DNA of 55,074 bases, taken from the NCBI GenBank assembly GCA_034432595.1, contig DAOUBT010000063.1:1-55074 (forward strand). The letters run 5' to 3'. A model generated the notes under the pieces. The model was not told where the DNA came from. It was given only the letters and a program-made list of their open reading frames with translations, and made no database searches. Position numbers and translations under genes: made by a program. Shown here in pieces: positions 1 to 7,108 of the stretch. The stretch's first letter is position 1. Every line of letters starts with the position of its first letter. Source of the DNA: DAOTZR01 sp034432595. GTDB lineage: Bacteria; Chloroflexota; Anaerolineae; B4-G1; SLSP01.

Positions 1-110
1 ACCACCGGCCTCTGGCCGGTCCTCCTCGCGTACCACCGGCCTTTGGCCGGTCTCCTCTGGCCGCTCTCCCCACGTACCACCGGCCTCTGGCCGGTCCCCT
101 CTGGCCGGTC
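1..110. repeat. Three short hairpin repeats upstream of the E1 gene
   Basis: Three near-identical copies of a 21-22 bp unit lie at 1-21, 31-52 and 75-96, and a partial copy (CTGGCCGGTC) at 101-110. Each unit holds a perfect inverted repeat, ACCGGCC-TCT-GGCCGGT (TTT loop in the second copy), which can fold into a 7-bp stem with a 3-nt loop. Spacers of 9 and 22 bp differ in sequence. The array may continue to the left of the window. It could be an intergenic palindromic element family or the 3' structure of a gene further left; there is no T-run that would make it a classical terminator. Confidence 0.7.
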
Positions 111-160
111 CAATAACCCCCGCCACCCTGACGACCTCCCCAAATTCCCCCCTTTACCTA

Positions 161-189
161 TAGACAAACGCCCCAAAAAAGTATATAAT
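161..189 (+). promoter_or_regulatory. Probable sigma-70-type promoter of the 2-oxoacid dehydrogenase genes
   Basis: A -35 element TAGACA (161-166) and a perfect -10 TATAAT (184-189) are separated by exactly 17 bp in a local A/T-rich stretch of an otherwise GC-rich region. The expected start of transcription is near 196, giving a leader of about 33 nt that contains the ribosome binding site GAGGAGG (218-224) five bases before the ATG at 229. Confidence 0.65.
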
Positions 190-228
190 TATTTTGCAAA
201 TTATCGTGATGGGTTTTGAGGAGGCAAG

Positions 229-2637
229 ATGGACACCCTGGAACGTTTAGGCATCACCCGTGAAGACGTGCTCTACGATTACCGCATCGCCTACCGCTCA
301 CGGCAGGCATCCCTGATAGGACGCCGCGAAGTACTCTCCGGCAAAGCCAAGTTTGGCATTTTCGGCGATGGTAAAGAACTACCCCAAATTGCAATGGCGC
401 GCCTCTTCCGCAAAGGCGATTGGCGTTCCGGCTACTACCGCGACCAGACCTGGATGATGGCCCTGGGCGAACTGACCCTGGAAGCCTTTTTCGCGCAACT
501 TTACGGCCACGCGGATGTGCAGGCCGACCCCGCCTCCGCCGGACGCGCCATGACCAGCCATTTTGGCACCCGCTTTATCAACGAGGATGGCACCTGGAAA
601 CGGCAGACCGACCGCTACAACAGCGCATCGGATATTTCCCCCACGGCCTCACAGATGCCGCGCCTGGTGGGCCTGGCCTACGCTTCCGTCCTCTATCGCA
701 ACGAACCTGCCCTGCAGGGACAGACGGACTTCTCCATCAACGGCAACGAAATCGCCTGGGGCAGCATCGGCAACGCCTCCACCGCCGAAGGCATGTTCTG
801 GGAGGCCGTCAACGCCATCGGCGTGCTCAAAGCCCCGGCCATCATCTCCATCTACGATGACGGCTATGGCATCTCCGTCCCCAACGCCTTCCAGATGCTC
901 AAAGAAAACATCGGCACTCTCCTGAAAGGCTTTGAGCGCGTCCCCTGCCCCGCCGAACAATGCGATTGGGGCTATGACATCTACACCGTAGCCGGGTGGA
1001 GCTACCCTGATCTGCTCACCACCTACAGCGCCGCCGCCGAAACCGCGCGCCGTTACCACGTCCCGGCCCTCGTCCACGTCGTCGAACTGACGCAGCCGCA
1101 AGGTCACTCCACCTCTGGCTCGCACGAACGCTACAAATCCCCCGAACGCCTGGCCTGGGAAGAAACGTGGGACTGCATCCGTCAATTCCGCACCTGGATT
1201 CTCGCGCAGGGCCTGGCCGATGAAACAGAACTGGACGCCCTCGAAGCGGAAGAACGGCAGCACGTGGAAGACGCGCGCCGCCGCGCCTGGGAGGCCTTTC
1301 AGGGGCCGATGCGGGCCGAGCGGCAACAACTCCTCACGCTGTTGGATGCGCTCACGCCATCCGCGCCGGAAGTGGACGGCCTGCGCGTCAAACTGCAAGA
1401 CGCGCCCGTCCTCAGCCGTCGCCTGTTAGCCGCCACGGCGCACGAAGCCCTGGAACACAGCCTGCGGACCCCATCCCCGGCCCGTGAAAACCTTGCCGCC
1501 TGGCTGAAGCGCTACGAAGCCCAGCAGGAGGAACGCTACGACACCTTCGCCACCTCGCCCTGGGCGGACGCGGCGACGCGCGTGCCCGCCGTGCCGCCCG
1601 TGTACGCGCCCGATGCGCCACAAGTCTTCGGCTTCGAGGTGCTCAACGCCGCCTTCGACGCGGCCTTTGCGCGCGAACCGCGCCTGGTCGCCTTCGGCGA
1701 GGATGTGGGGCGTCTGGGCGACGTCAATCAGGCCTTCCGCGGCTTGCAGGAAAAATACGGCCCCCTGCGCATCAGCGATACCGGCATCCGCGAAATCACC
1801 ATCGTCGGACAGGCCATTGGCCTGGCCATGCGCGGCCTGCGCCCCATCGCCGAAATCCAATATCTGGATTACCTCCTCTACGCCCTGCAGATCATGGCGG
1901 ATGACATCGCCAACCTGCTCTGGCGCACCCACGGTGGACAAAAAGCGCCGCTCATCATCCGCACGCGCGGCCATCGCCTTGAGGGCATCTGGCACGCCGG
2001 TTCACCCATGGCGGGCATTCTCAACCTGGTGCGCGGGATGCACGTGCTGGTACCGCGCGACATGACGCGCGCCGCGGGCTTCTACAACACCCTGCTCAAA
2101 GCTGAAGAACCGGCGCTCGTGGTCGAAGTGCTCAGCGGCTACCGCATCCGCGAGCGCATGCCCGCCAACGTCGCCGAGATGACGGTGCCGGTTGGCGTGC
2201 CGGAGGTGGTGCGCGCCGGTCGGGACGTGACCGTGGTGACGTATGGCGCATGTGTGCGCCTGGCGCTACAGGCGGCAGAACGTCTGGCGCGCGTGGGCAT
2301 CGAAGCGGAGGTGATTGACGTCCAATCCCTCTTGCCGTTCGATCTGCAGGGTCAAATTGCGGAATCCTTGAAGAAGACCTCGCGCATCCTGTTTGTGGAT
2401 GAGGACATGCCGGGCGGGACGACGGCTTACATGATGCGGGAGGTGCTCGAAACGCAGGGCGGCTATACCTGGCTGGATGCCGCGCCGCGCACCCTTTCGG
2501 CCAAACCCCATCGTCCGGCTTATGGGGATGATGGGGACTACTGGTCAAAGCCCAACGTCGAAAGCATCTTCGATGCCGTGTACGCGCTGATGCACGAAGC
2601 GCGCCCACGCGACTTTCCGGCCTGGGGTGCGCGCTGA
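229..2637 (+). CDS. Fused alpha/beta 2-oxoacid dehydrogenase E1 (thiamine-diphosphate dependent)
   Basis: This 802-aa protein joins the E1-alpha (about 1-410) and E1-beta (about 463-790) chains that are often separate genes. E1 decarboxylates a 2-oxoacid on thiamine diphosphate and transfers the acyl group to lipoyl-E2. In the alpha half, the usual GDG...NN cofactor motif reads GSIGNASTAEG (near residue 177) with a later DDGYGIS, a form I associate with the fused branched-chain-type subfamily. HSTSGSHERYKS follows. The beta half shows FGEDVG, then REITIVGQAIG and a GIWHAGSP stretch. The start is supported by GAGGAGG at 218-224. E2 and E3 follow on the same strand. Substrate (branched-chain 2-oxoacids or pyruvate) cannot be told from sequence alone; 2-oxoisovalerate is my first guess. 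Confidence 0.92.
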   Translation: MDTLERLGITREDVLYDYRIAYRSRQASLIGRREVLSGKAKFGIFGDGKELPQIAMARLFRKGDWRSGYYRDQTWMMALGELTLEAFFAQLYGHADVQADPASAGRAMTSHFGTRFINEDGTWKRQTDRYNSASDISPTASQMPRLVGLAYASVLYRNEPALQGQTDFSINGNEIAWGSIGNASTAEGMFWEAVNAIGVLKAPAIISIYDDGYGISVPNAFQMLKENIGTLLKGFERVPCPAEQCDWGYDIYTVAGWSYPDLLTTYSAAAETARRYHVPALVHVVELTQPQGHSTSGSHERYKSPERLAWEETWDCIRQFRTWILAQGLADETELDALEAEERQHVEDARRRAWEAFQGPMRAERQQLLTLLDALTPSAPEVDGLRVKLQDAPVLSRRLLAATAHEALEHSLRTPSPARENLAAWLKRYEAQQEERYDTFATSPWADAATRVPAVPPVYAPDAPQVFGFEVLNAAFDAAFAREPRLVAFGEDVGRLGDVNQAFRGLQEKYGPLRISDTGIREITIVGQAIGLAMRGLRPIAEIQYLDYLLYALQIMADDIANLLWRTHGGQKAPLIIRTRGHRLEGIWHAGSPMAGILNLVRGMHVLVPRDMTRAAGFYNTLLKAEEPALVVEVLSGYRIRERMPANVAEMTVPVGVPEVVRAGRDVTVVTYGACVRLALQAAERLARVGIEAEVIDVQSLLPFDLQGQIAESLKKTSRILFVDEDMPGGTTAYMMREVLETQGGYTWLDAAPRTLSAKPHRPAYGDDGDYWSKPNVESIFDAVYALMHEARPRDFPAWGAR

Positions 2638-2977
2638 CGTAACAAAGGGGCATGGACGGGTGCCGTACCGCTCACCCTTGACGAAAAGCCGCGAGCCGTG
2701 AGCCGCCGGGCGTCAAAAAGCAGTACGCCTGAGCGGCTCATGGCGAGTTGATGGCTCACGCCCGGCTCGCCTTGCCCCCACCGCGGATAGCCGCAACCCG
2801 CGGTCGCAATCCGACATCCAGGTAGGGCACAGACACCCGCAAACGTATGACGCCAGACTGAAAATCCGTGAGGAGCGAGCCTCATCGCGGCCCTGGGGAA
2901 AGATGAGAGGCCATGAAAAGCCATTGCCTTGAACACATTCTGCTCAAAACCATTCTGCCATTCTGAAGGAGGTGCTC
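2638..2977 (+). other. Long E1-E2 spacer with nested GC-rich inverted repeats
   Basis: This 340-bp gap holds no convincing gene. It has several inverted repeats: GCGAGCCG (2691-2698) with CGGCTCGC (2763-2770), extended inward by TGAGCC (2699-2704) with GGCTCA (2753-2758); an alternative pairing AGCCGC (2701-2706) with GCGGCT (2733-2738); a CCGCGG...CCGCGG pair a little downstream; and a GAGG...CCTC hairpin near 2872-2885. Competing stems could mean an intercistronic structured RNA or a processing/stability element. No strong promoter was seen before E2. The E2 ribosome binding site AAGGAGGTG lies at 2966-2974. Confidence 0.4.
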
Positions 2978-4258
2978 ATGCCAACCAAAGTCCTGGCCCC
3001 CCGCTTAGGGGAAGGCGTTGACGAAATTAACATCATCAAATGGCTCAAACGCGAGGGCGATGCCGTCGAGGAATACGAGCCGCTGGTCGAAATCGAGACC
3101 GACAAGGTGATTACCGAGGTCCCAAGCCCGGCCAAAGGGGTCGTACTGCAAATTCTCGTCCCCGAAAACAGCACGGTCCACGTGGGCACGCTCCTGGCGT
3201 GGATTGGGCAACCCGGTGAGGCGCTGGAAGGGGAACCCACCGCCGCCGCGCAGCTCGCCGCCCCTGCGTCAGTAGCGGCGGAAGCGGCAGAGTCAGGCGC
3301 GGCAGCGCCTGCCCAACGCTTAAGCGGCTTCATCTCCCCCGTGGTGCGCAAGCTGGCGGCAGAGCATAACGTGGATTTAACACAGGTACAGGGCACAGGA
3401 TTGGGAGGCCGCATCACCCGCGAAGATGTGGAGCGCTACCTTGCCGCACGTCCTGCGGCGGCAGCCCCTGCCCCATCTGCCCCGTCCGCGCCGACGCCCG
3501 TGGCCCCTGCCCCGTCCGCGCCGCCCGCGCCGACGCCTGCGGGCGCGCGCCTGGCGGCGGGTGTTCCGGGCAGCCTGCGTCCCCACGCGCCATTGCGCCG
3601 TCAAATCGCCGAACGCATGGTGGCGAGCGTGCACACGTCCCCGCACGTGCTCACGGTGATGGAAGCCGATATGAGCCGCGTCATCGCCCATCGCAACGCC
3701 CACAAAGCCGATTTTGAACGCGAAGGGGTGAACCTCACTTTTATGGCCTACTTCGTGCAGGCTGCGGTAGCCGCGCTCAAGGCCTATCCTCTCGTCAACG
3801 CCTCCTGGACCGATGAAGGCGTGTTTGTGTATGACGAAGTGAACATTGGCATAGCGGTGGCGCTGGGCACGGAGGGGCTGATTGTGCCCGTCATCAAGCG
3901 CGCGGATCATCTCTCCCTGTTGGGGGTGGCGCGCGCCGTGCAGGAGCTGGCGCAACGCGCGCGCAGCAATCGGCTCACCCCGGAAGATGTCCGCGGCGGC
4001 ACGTTCAGCATCACCAATCACGGCACCAGTGGCTCCCTCTTCGCCACGCCCATCATTTACCAGCCGCAGGTGGCTATCCTGGGCACGGGCGCGGTGCAGA
4101 AGCGTGCGGTGGTGGTGCAGGATGCCGCCGGCAATGAGGCCATCGCCATCCGCCCCATGGTGTACCTCTCCTTTGTGTTCGACCATCGCCTGTTGGACGG
4201 CGCAGGCGCGGATGCTTTCCTGCGCAAGGTCAAAGAGACGTTGGAAAACTGGGCTTAA
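2978..4258 (+). CDS. Dihydrolipoamide acyltransferase E2 component of 2-oxoacid dehydrogenase
   Basis: This 426-aa protein is the core acyltransferase: it carries the acyl group on a lipoyl arm and passes it to CoA. Domains in order: one lipoyl domain (about 1-78) with the lipoylated Lys43 in EIETDKV; an Ala/Pro-rich linker; a peripheral-subunit (E3) binding domain (about 115-154, FISPVVRKLA...GGRITREDV); a second Ala/Pro linker; and the catalytic domain (about 200-426) with the active-site motif DHRLLDG, His403. An in-frame GTG lies six bases upstream, but GGAGG at 2968-2972 sits correctly for the ATG at 2978. It lies between E1 and E3, 16 bp before E3. The single lipoyl domain fits a branched-chain or pyruvate type E2. 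Confidence 0.93.
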   Translation: MPTKVLAPRLGEGVDEINIIKWLKREGDAVEEYEPLVEIETDKVITEVPSPAKGVVLQILVPENSTVHVGTLLAWIGQPGEALEGEPTAAAQLAAPASVAAEAAESGAAAPAQRLSGFISPVVRKLAAEHNVDLTQVQGTGLGGRITREDVERYLAARPAAAAPAPSAPSAPTPVAPAPSAPPAPTPAGARLAAGVPGSLRPHAPLRRQIAERMVASVHTSPHVLTVMEADMSRVIAHRNAHKADFEREGVNLTFMAYFVQAAVAALKAYPLVNASWTDEGVFVYDEVNIGIAVALGTEGLIVPVIKRADHLSLLGVARAVQELAQRARSNRLTPEDVRGGTFSITNHGTSGSLFATPIIYQPQVAILGTGAVQKRAVVVQDAAGNEAIAIRPMVYLSFVFDHRLLDGAGADAFLRKVKETLENWA

Positions 4259-4274
4259 GCCGGAGGGAAAAATC

Positions 4275-5687
4275 ATGAGCGATTACGAGGTCATCGTGGT
4301 AGGTGGCGGCCCGGCGGGATACGTGGCCGCCATCCGCGCCGCGCAACTGGGCTTGAAAACAGCCCTGGTGGAAAAAGAATGGCTGGGCGGGGTCTGCCTG
4401 AACGTCGGCTGCATCCCCTCCAAAGCGCTGTTGCGCAATGCGGAGCTGGTCCATCTGATGCGCACGCGCGCCGGGGAGTTCGGCCTGAGTTTCGAGGCGC
4501 TGCACGTGGATTACAGCGCCGCCGTGAAACGTTCGCGACAGGTCGCCGCACGCCTGACCAAAGGCGTGGCCTATCTCATGCAAAAGAACGGTATTACCGT
4601 CCACATGGGGATGGCGCGCCTGAACGGACGCACGTCAGAGGGGGAACTGCGCCTCACGGTAACGGATGGACAGGGAGCGCAGCATGAGCTGACGGCGCGA
4701 CACGTCATTCTGGCGACGGGCGCCTCGCCGCAGGTGCCCGCGGCATGGCCGGTGGACGGCGCGCGCATCCTGACCTACCGCGCGGCAATTTTGCAGGAGT
4801 CCCTGCCCCAACGCGCGGTGATTATCGGCGGCGGGGCGATTGGCGTGGAGTTTGCCACACTGTGGAACGCCTACGGCGTGGATGTTACCGTGGTGGAGAT
4901 GTTGCCGCACATCCTGCCCAACGAGGATGAAGAAGCGGCGCAAGAACTCGCACGCGCCTTCAAGAAGCGCGGCATCAAGGTGCTGGAAGGGCATCGCGTG
5001 GAAGCGGTGGAGGCGTTGGATACGGGGGTGCGCGTCACTGTGAGCGGGCCGCGCGGCGCGCAGACCCTGGAGGCGGAGCAGGCCCTCGTCGCCATCGGCT
5101 TCCATCCCAATAGTGCCGCCCTGGGCCTGGAAACGGTGGGCGTGCAGACCGATGCGCGCGGCGCCATTGCGGTGGATGAGCGCATGGCAACAAGCGCGCC
5201 CGGCGTGTGGGCCATTGGAGATGTGACGGGTAAGCTTATGCTGGCACATGTCGGGTCGGCGATGGGCATCGTTGCGGCGGAATCCATCGCCGGGGTGGAG
5301 ACGGTGCGCCTGGACTACCCTTTCATGCCGCGCGCCGTGTACAGCTTCCCGCAGGTGGCCGCTTTTGGCCTCAGCGAAGCGCAGGCGCGCGAGCGCGGCT
5401 ACACGGTCAAAGTGGCGCGTTTCCCGTTTCAGGCCAACGGCAAGGCACTGGGATTGGGCGAAGCCGCCGGCTGGGTCAAGCTGGTGGTGGATGCGAAGTA
5501 CGGGGAGCTGCTCGGCGCGACCCTGGTGGGACCGGAGGTGACAGAATTGCTGCCGGAGCTGACGCTGGCGCACTTGATGGAGTTGACGCCGGCGGAAATT
5601 TCCCGCAACATCCACGCGCACCCCACGCTGGCCGAGGCGCTCATGGAAGCGGCCCACGTCGCCGAAGAGCGGGGCATCCACGTATGA
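4275..5687 (+). CDS. lpdA: Dihydrolipoyl dehydrogenase (E3)
   Basis: This 470-aa flavoprotein reoxidises the dihydrolipoyl group of E2 and reduces NAD+. It starts with an FAD-binding GGGPAG motif (residues 10-15) and has the redox-active disulfide Cys41-Cys46 in GGVCLNVGCIPSK. A second nucleotide-binding motif, IIGGGAIGVEFA, follows near 175-190. The dimerisation domain ends with the HAHPTLAEAL catalytic His-Glu dyad. The reading frame stays open far upstream into E2, but homology begins at the ATG at 4275, preceded by CGGAGGG. It is the last gene of the E1-E2-E3 set; a separate promoter for pheS lies 31 bp downstream. Confidence 0.95.
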   Translation: MSDYEVIVVGGGPAGYVAAIRAAQLGLKTALVEKEWLGGVCLNVGCIPSKALLRNAELVHLMRTRAGEFGLSFEALHVDYSAAVKRSRQVAARLTKGVAYLMQKNGITVHMGMARLNGRTSEGELRLTVTDGQGAQHELTARHVILATGASPQVPAAWPVDGARILTYRAAILQESLPQRAVIIGGGAIGVEFATLWNAYGVDVTVVEMLPHILPNEDEEAAQELARAFKKRGIKVLEGHRVEAVEALDTGVRVTVSGPRGAQTLEAEQALVAIGFHPNSAALGLETVGVQTDARGAIAVDERMATSAPGVWAIGDVTGKLMLAHVGSAMGIVAAESIAGVETVRLDYPFMPRAVYSFPQVAAFGLSEAQARERGYTVKVARFPFQANGKALGLGEAAGWVKLVVDAKYGELLGATLVGPEVTELLPELTLAHLMELTPAEISRNIHAHPTLAEALMEAAHVAEERGIHV

Positions 5688-5717
5688 GGTCGGCACCCGG
5701 CAGGATGGTCCAGAAAG

Positions 5718-5745
5718 TTGACTTTTCTTTTATTCCTGGCATAAT
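5718..5745 (+). promoter_or_regulatory. Probable promoter of the T-box-pheST transcript
   Basis: A -35 TTGACT (5718-5723) is followed after 16 bp by CATAAT (5740-5745), with a TG at 5737-5738 that makes an extended -10 (TGGCATAAT). Transcription would start near 5752, just before the first conserved elements of the T-box leader, which supports the assignment. Confidence 0.6.
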
Positions 5746-5751
5746 CACCCG

Positions 5752-6032
5752 CATTGGCAAAGGCGCGGATGGGGAGGAGTAAGCGGAGGGAAGCCGACAG
5801 GGACGCGCGGTCAGGGACTGAGAGCCGCGCGCGGTGGAAATCCGCCGAAGTTCGCCCCGGAGCTGACATCTGAACGGCCTGACGGCCTGGTAGGATGCTC
5901 CGCCTGGCCCGGCGTTATCGGGGCAGCCCAACCCTGACGGTTGGGAAACGAGAGGGTCTGCGCTGCAGGCCAAGCAGGGTGGTACCGCGGGAATTCAGCT
6001 CCCGTCCCGGCAAGGGACGGGAGCTTTTGTTT
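5752..6032 (+). promoter_or_regulatory. T-box riboswitch leader of pheS (probable UUC specifier)
   Basis: The canonical T-box sequence AGGGTGGTACCGCG lies at 5976-5989, directly before an intrinsic terminator (5997-6032) and 64 bp before pheS. A Stem I specifier loop can be proposed. On the 5' side is GGAGGAGTA, with AGTA at 5778-5781. On the 3' side is GAA (5847-5849), one base, then TTC (5851-5853), matching the AGUA/GAA S-turn followed by the specifier codon. UUC is a Phe codon, as expected upstream of phenylalanyl-tRNA synthetase. By known T-box action, uncharged tRNA-Phe would stabilise the antiterminator and allow read-through into pheST. The T-box call is firm; the exact specifier is my alignment by eye. 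Confidence 0.93.
5997..6032 (+). terminator. Regulated intrinsic terminator of the T-box leader
   Basis: A perfect 12-bp stem, AGCTCCCGTCCC (5997-6008) with GGGACGGGAGCT (6014-6025), and the loop GGCAA are followed by TTTTGTTT. The conserved T-box bases at 5976-5989 would pair with the 5' arm region in the competing antiterminator. Confidence 0.9.
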
Positions 6033-6053
6033 GACATCAAAGGAGGTGCGAGG

Positions 6054-7097
6054 ATGAGTTTATTCGACGAGTTGGAGCAGATCCACAGGCAGGCACAGGA
6101 AGAGCTGCAGCAGGCTGCCGATTCCACCGCCTTAGAAGCCTGGTACGCCACCTACCTGGGCCGCAAGGGCGCTTTTACACAGCTTGTCCGCACCGTGGGA
6201 CAGCTTCCCAGGGAAGAGCGTCCGCTTTTTGGGCAAAAGGCCAATGCGTATAAGGAGGAACTGGAAAGCGCCTACGCGCAGCGCTCTGAGGTGGTGAAGC
6301 AGGAGGAGCTGGCGCGTGAGCTGGCACAGGGCGCGGTGGACATCACCCTGCCGGGGCGCCCCATCGTAGCGGGGCACCTGCACCTGACCACGCAGACGCT
6401 GCGTCAAATCTACGCCATCTTTATGCAGATGGGCTTCGAGGTGTACGAGGCTCCCGAAGTGGAACTGGAAGCCTACAACTTTGACCTGCTCAACATCCCC
6501 GACTATCATCCGGCCCGCGATATGTGGGATACCTTCTGGATGCAGACGCCGGAGGATGAGGCGCGCCTGTTGCTGCGCACCCATACCTCGCCGGGGCAGA
6601 TTCGCGTCATGCGCGAGCGTTACCCGGAACCCATCCGCGTGATCCTGCCGGGAAAAGTGTACCGCTACGAGCAGATTACCACGCGCTCTGAGCATCAGTT
6701 CTATCAGGTCGAGGGGCTGGCCGTGGGCCGCGACATCACCCTCACCGACCTGGTGGGCACGCTTAAACAGTTTGCGGAGTTGTTCTACGGGGCCGGGCGC
6801 AAGGTACGCGTGCGCAGTTCCTACTTCCCCTTCACGGAGCCGAGCATCGAGGTGGATACGGACTGTGTGTTGTGCGGCGGTAAAGGCTGCGGCGTGTGTA
6901 AATACACGGGCTGGCTCGAAATCGCCGGCGCGGGGATGGTGCATCCCGTGGTGCTGCGCAACGGCGGCTACGATCCCGCCGCATGGAGCGGTTTTGCTTT
7001 CGGCATGGGCGTCGAGCGGCCTTCGATGATGAAATACGGCGTGAACGACATCCGCCTGTACTATGGCAACGATCTGCGGTTTTTGCGGCAGTTTTAG
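6054..7097 (+). CDS. pheS: Phenylalanyl-tRNA synthetase alpha subunit
   Basis: This 347-aa class II aminoacyl-tRNA synthetase subunit is the catalytic half of the alpha2-beta2 enzyme that charges tRNA-Phe. An N-terminal helical tRNA-binding arm (about 1-85, LGRKGAFTQL) is followed by the catalytic core with LLRTHTSPGQIRVM, GKVYRYEQITTRSEHQFYQ and the motif-3 region FAFGMGVERPSMMKYG. The last is slightly unusual: many homologues read GMGPERIAML. A Cys-rich stretch, CVLCGGKGCGVCKYTG, lies near 270-285. An open frame extends upstream into the T-box, but the ribosome binding site AAAGGAGGTG at 6039-6048 fixes the ATG at 6054. It is regulated by the T-box and followed 11 bp later by pheT. Confidence 0.96.
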   Translation: MSLFDELEQIHRQAQEELQQAADSTALEAWYATYLGRKGAFTQLVRTVGQLPREERPLFGQKANAYKEELESAYAQRSEVVKQEELARELAQGAVDITLPGRPIVAGHLHLTTQTLRQIYAIFMQMGFEVYEAPEVELEAYNFDLLNIPDYHPARDMWDTFWMQTPEDEARLLLRTHTSPGQIRVMRERYPEPIRVILPGKVYRYEQITTRSEHQFYQVEGLAVGRDITLTDLVGTLKQFAELFYGAGRKVRVRSSYFPFTEPSIEVDTDCVLCGGKGCGVCKYTGWLEIAGAGMVHPVVLRNGGYDPAAWSGFAFGMGVERPSMMKYGVNDIRLYYGNDLRFLRQF

Positions 7098-7108
7098 CGA
7101 GGTGAATC

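Noticed and set aside
3882..4274. Extended reading frame upstream of the E3 start
   Set aside because: It overlaps the conserved catalytic end of E2 in another frame. E3 homology and a ribosome site begin at 4275.
6840..6920. Cys-rich stretch in PheS taken as a zinc finger of novel type
   Set aside because: A cluster of cysteines in this part of the catalytic domain occurs in many bacterial PheS proteins, so it is not a special feature here.
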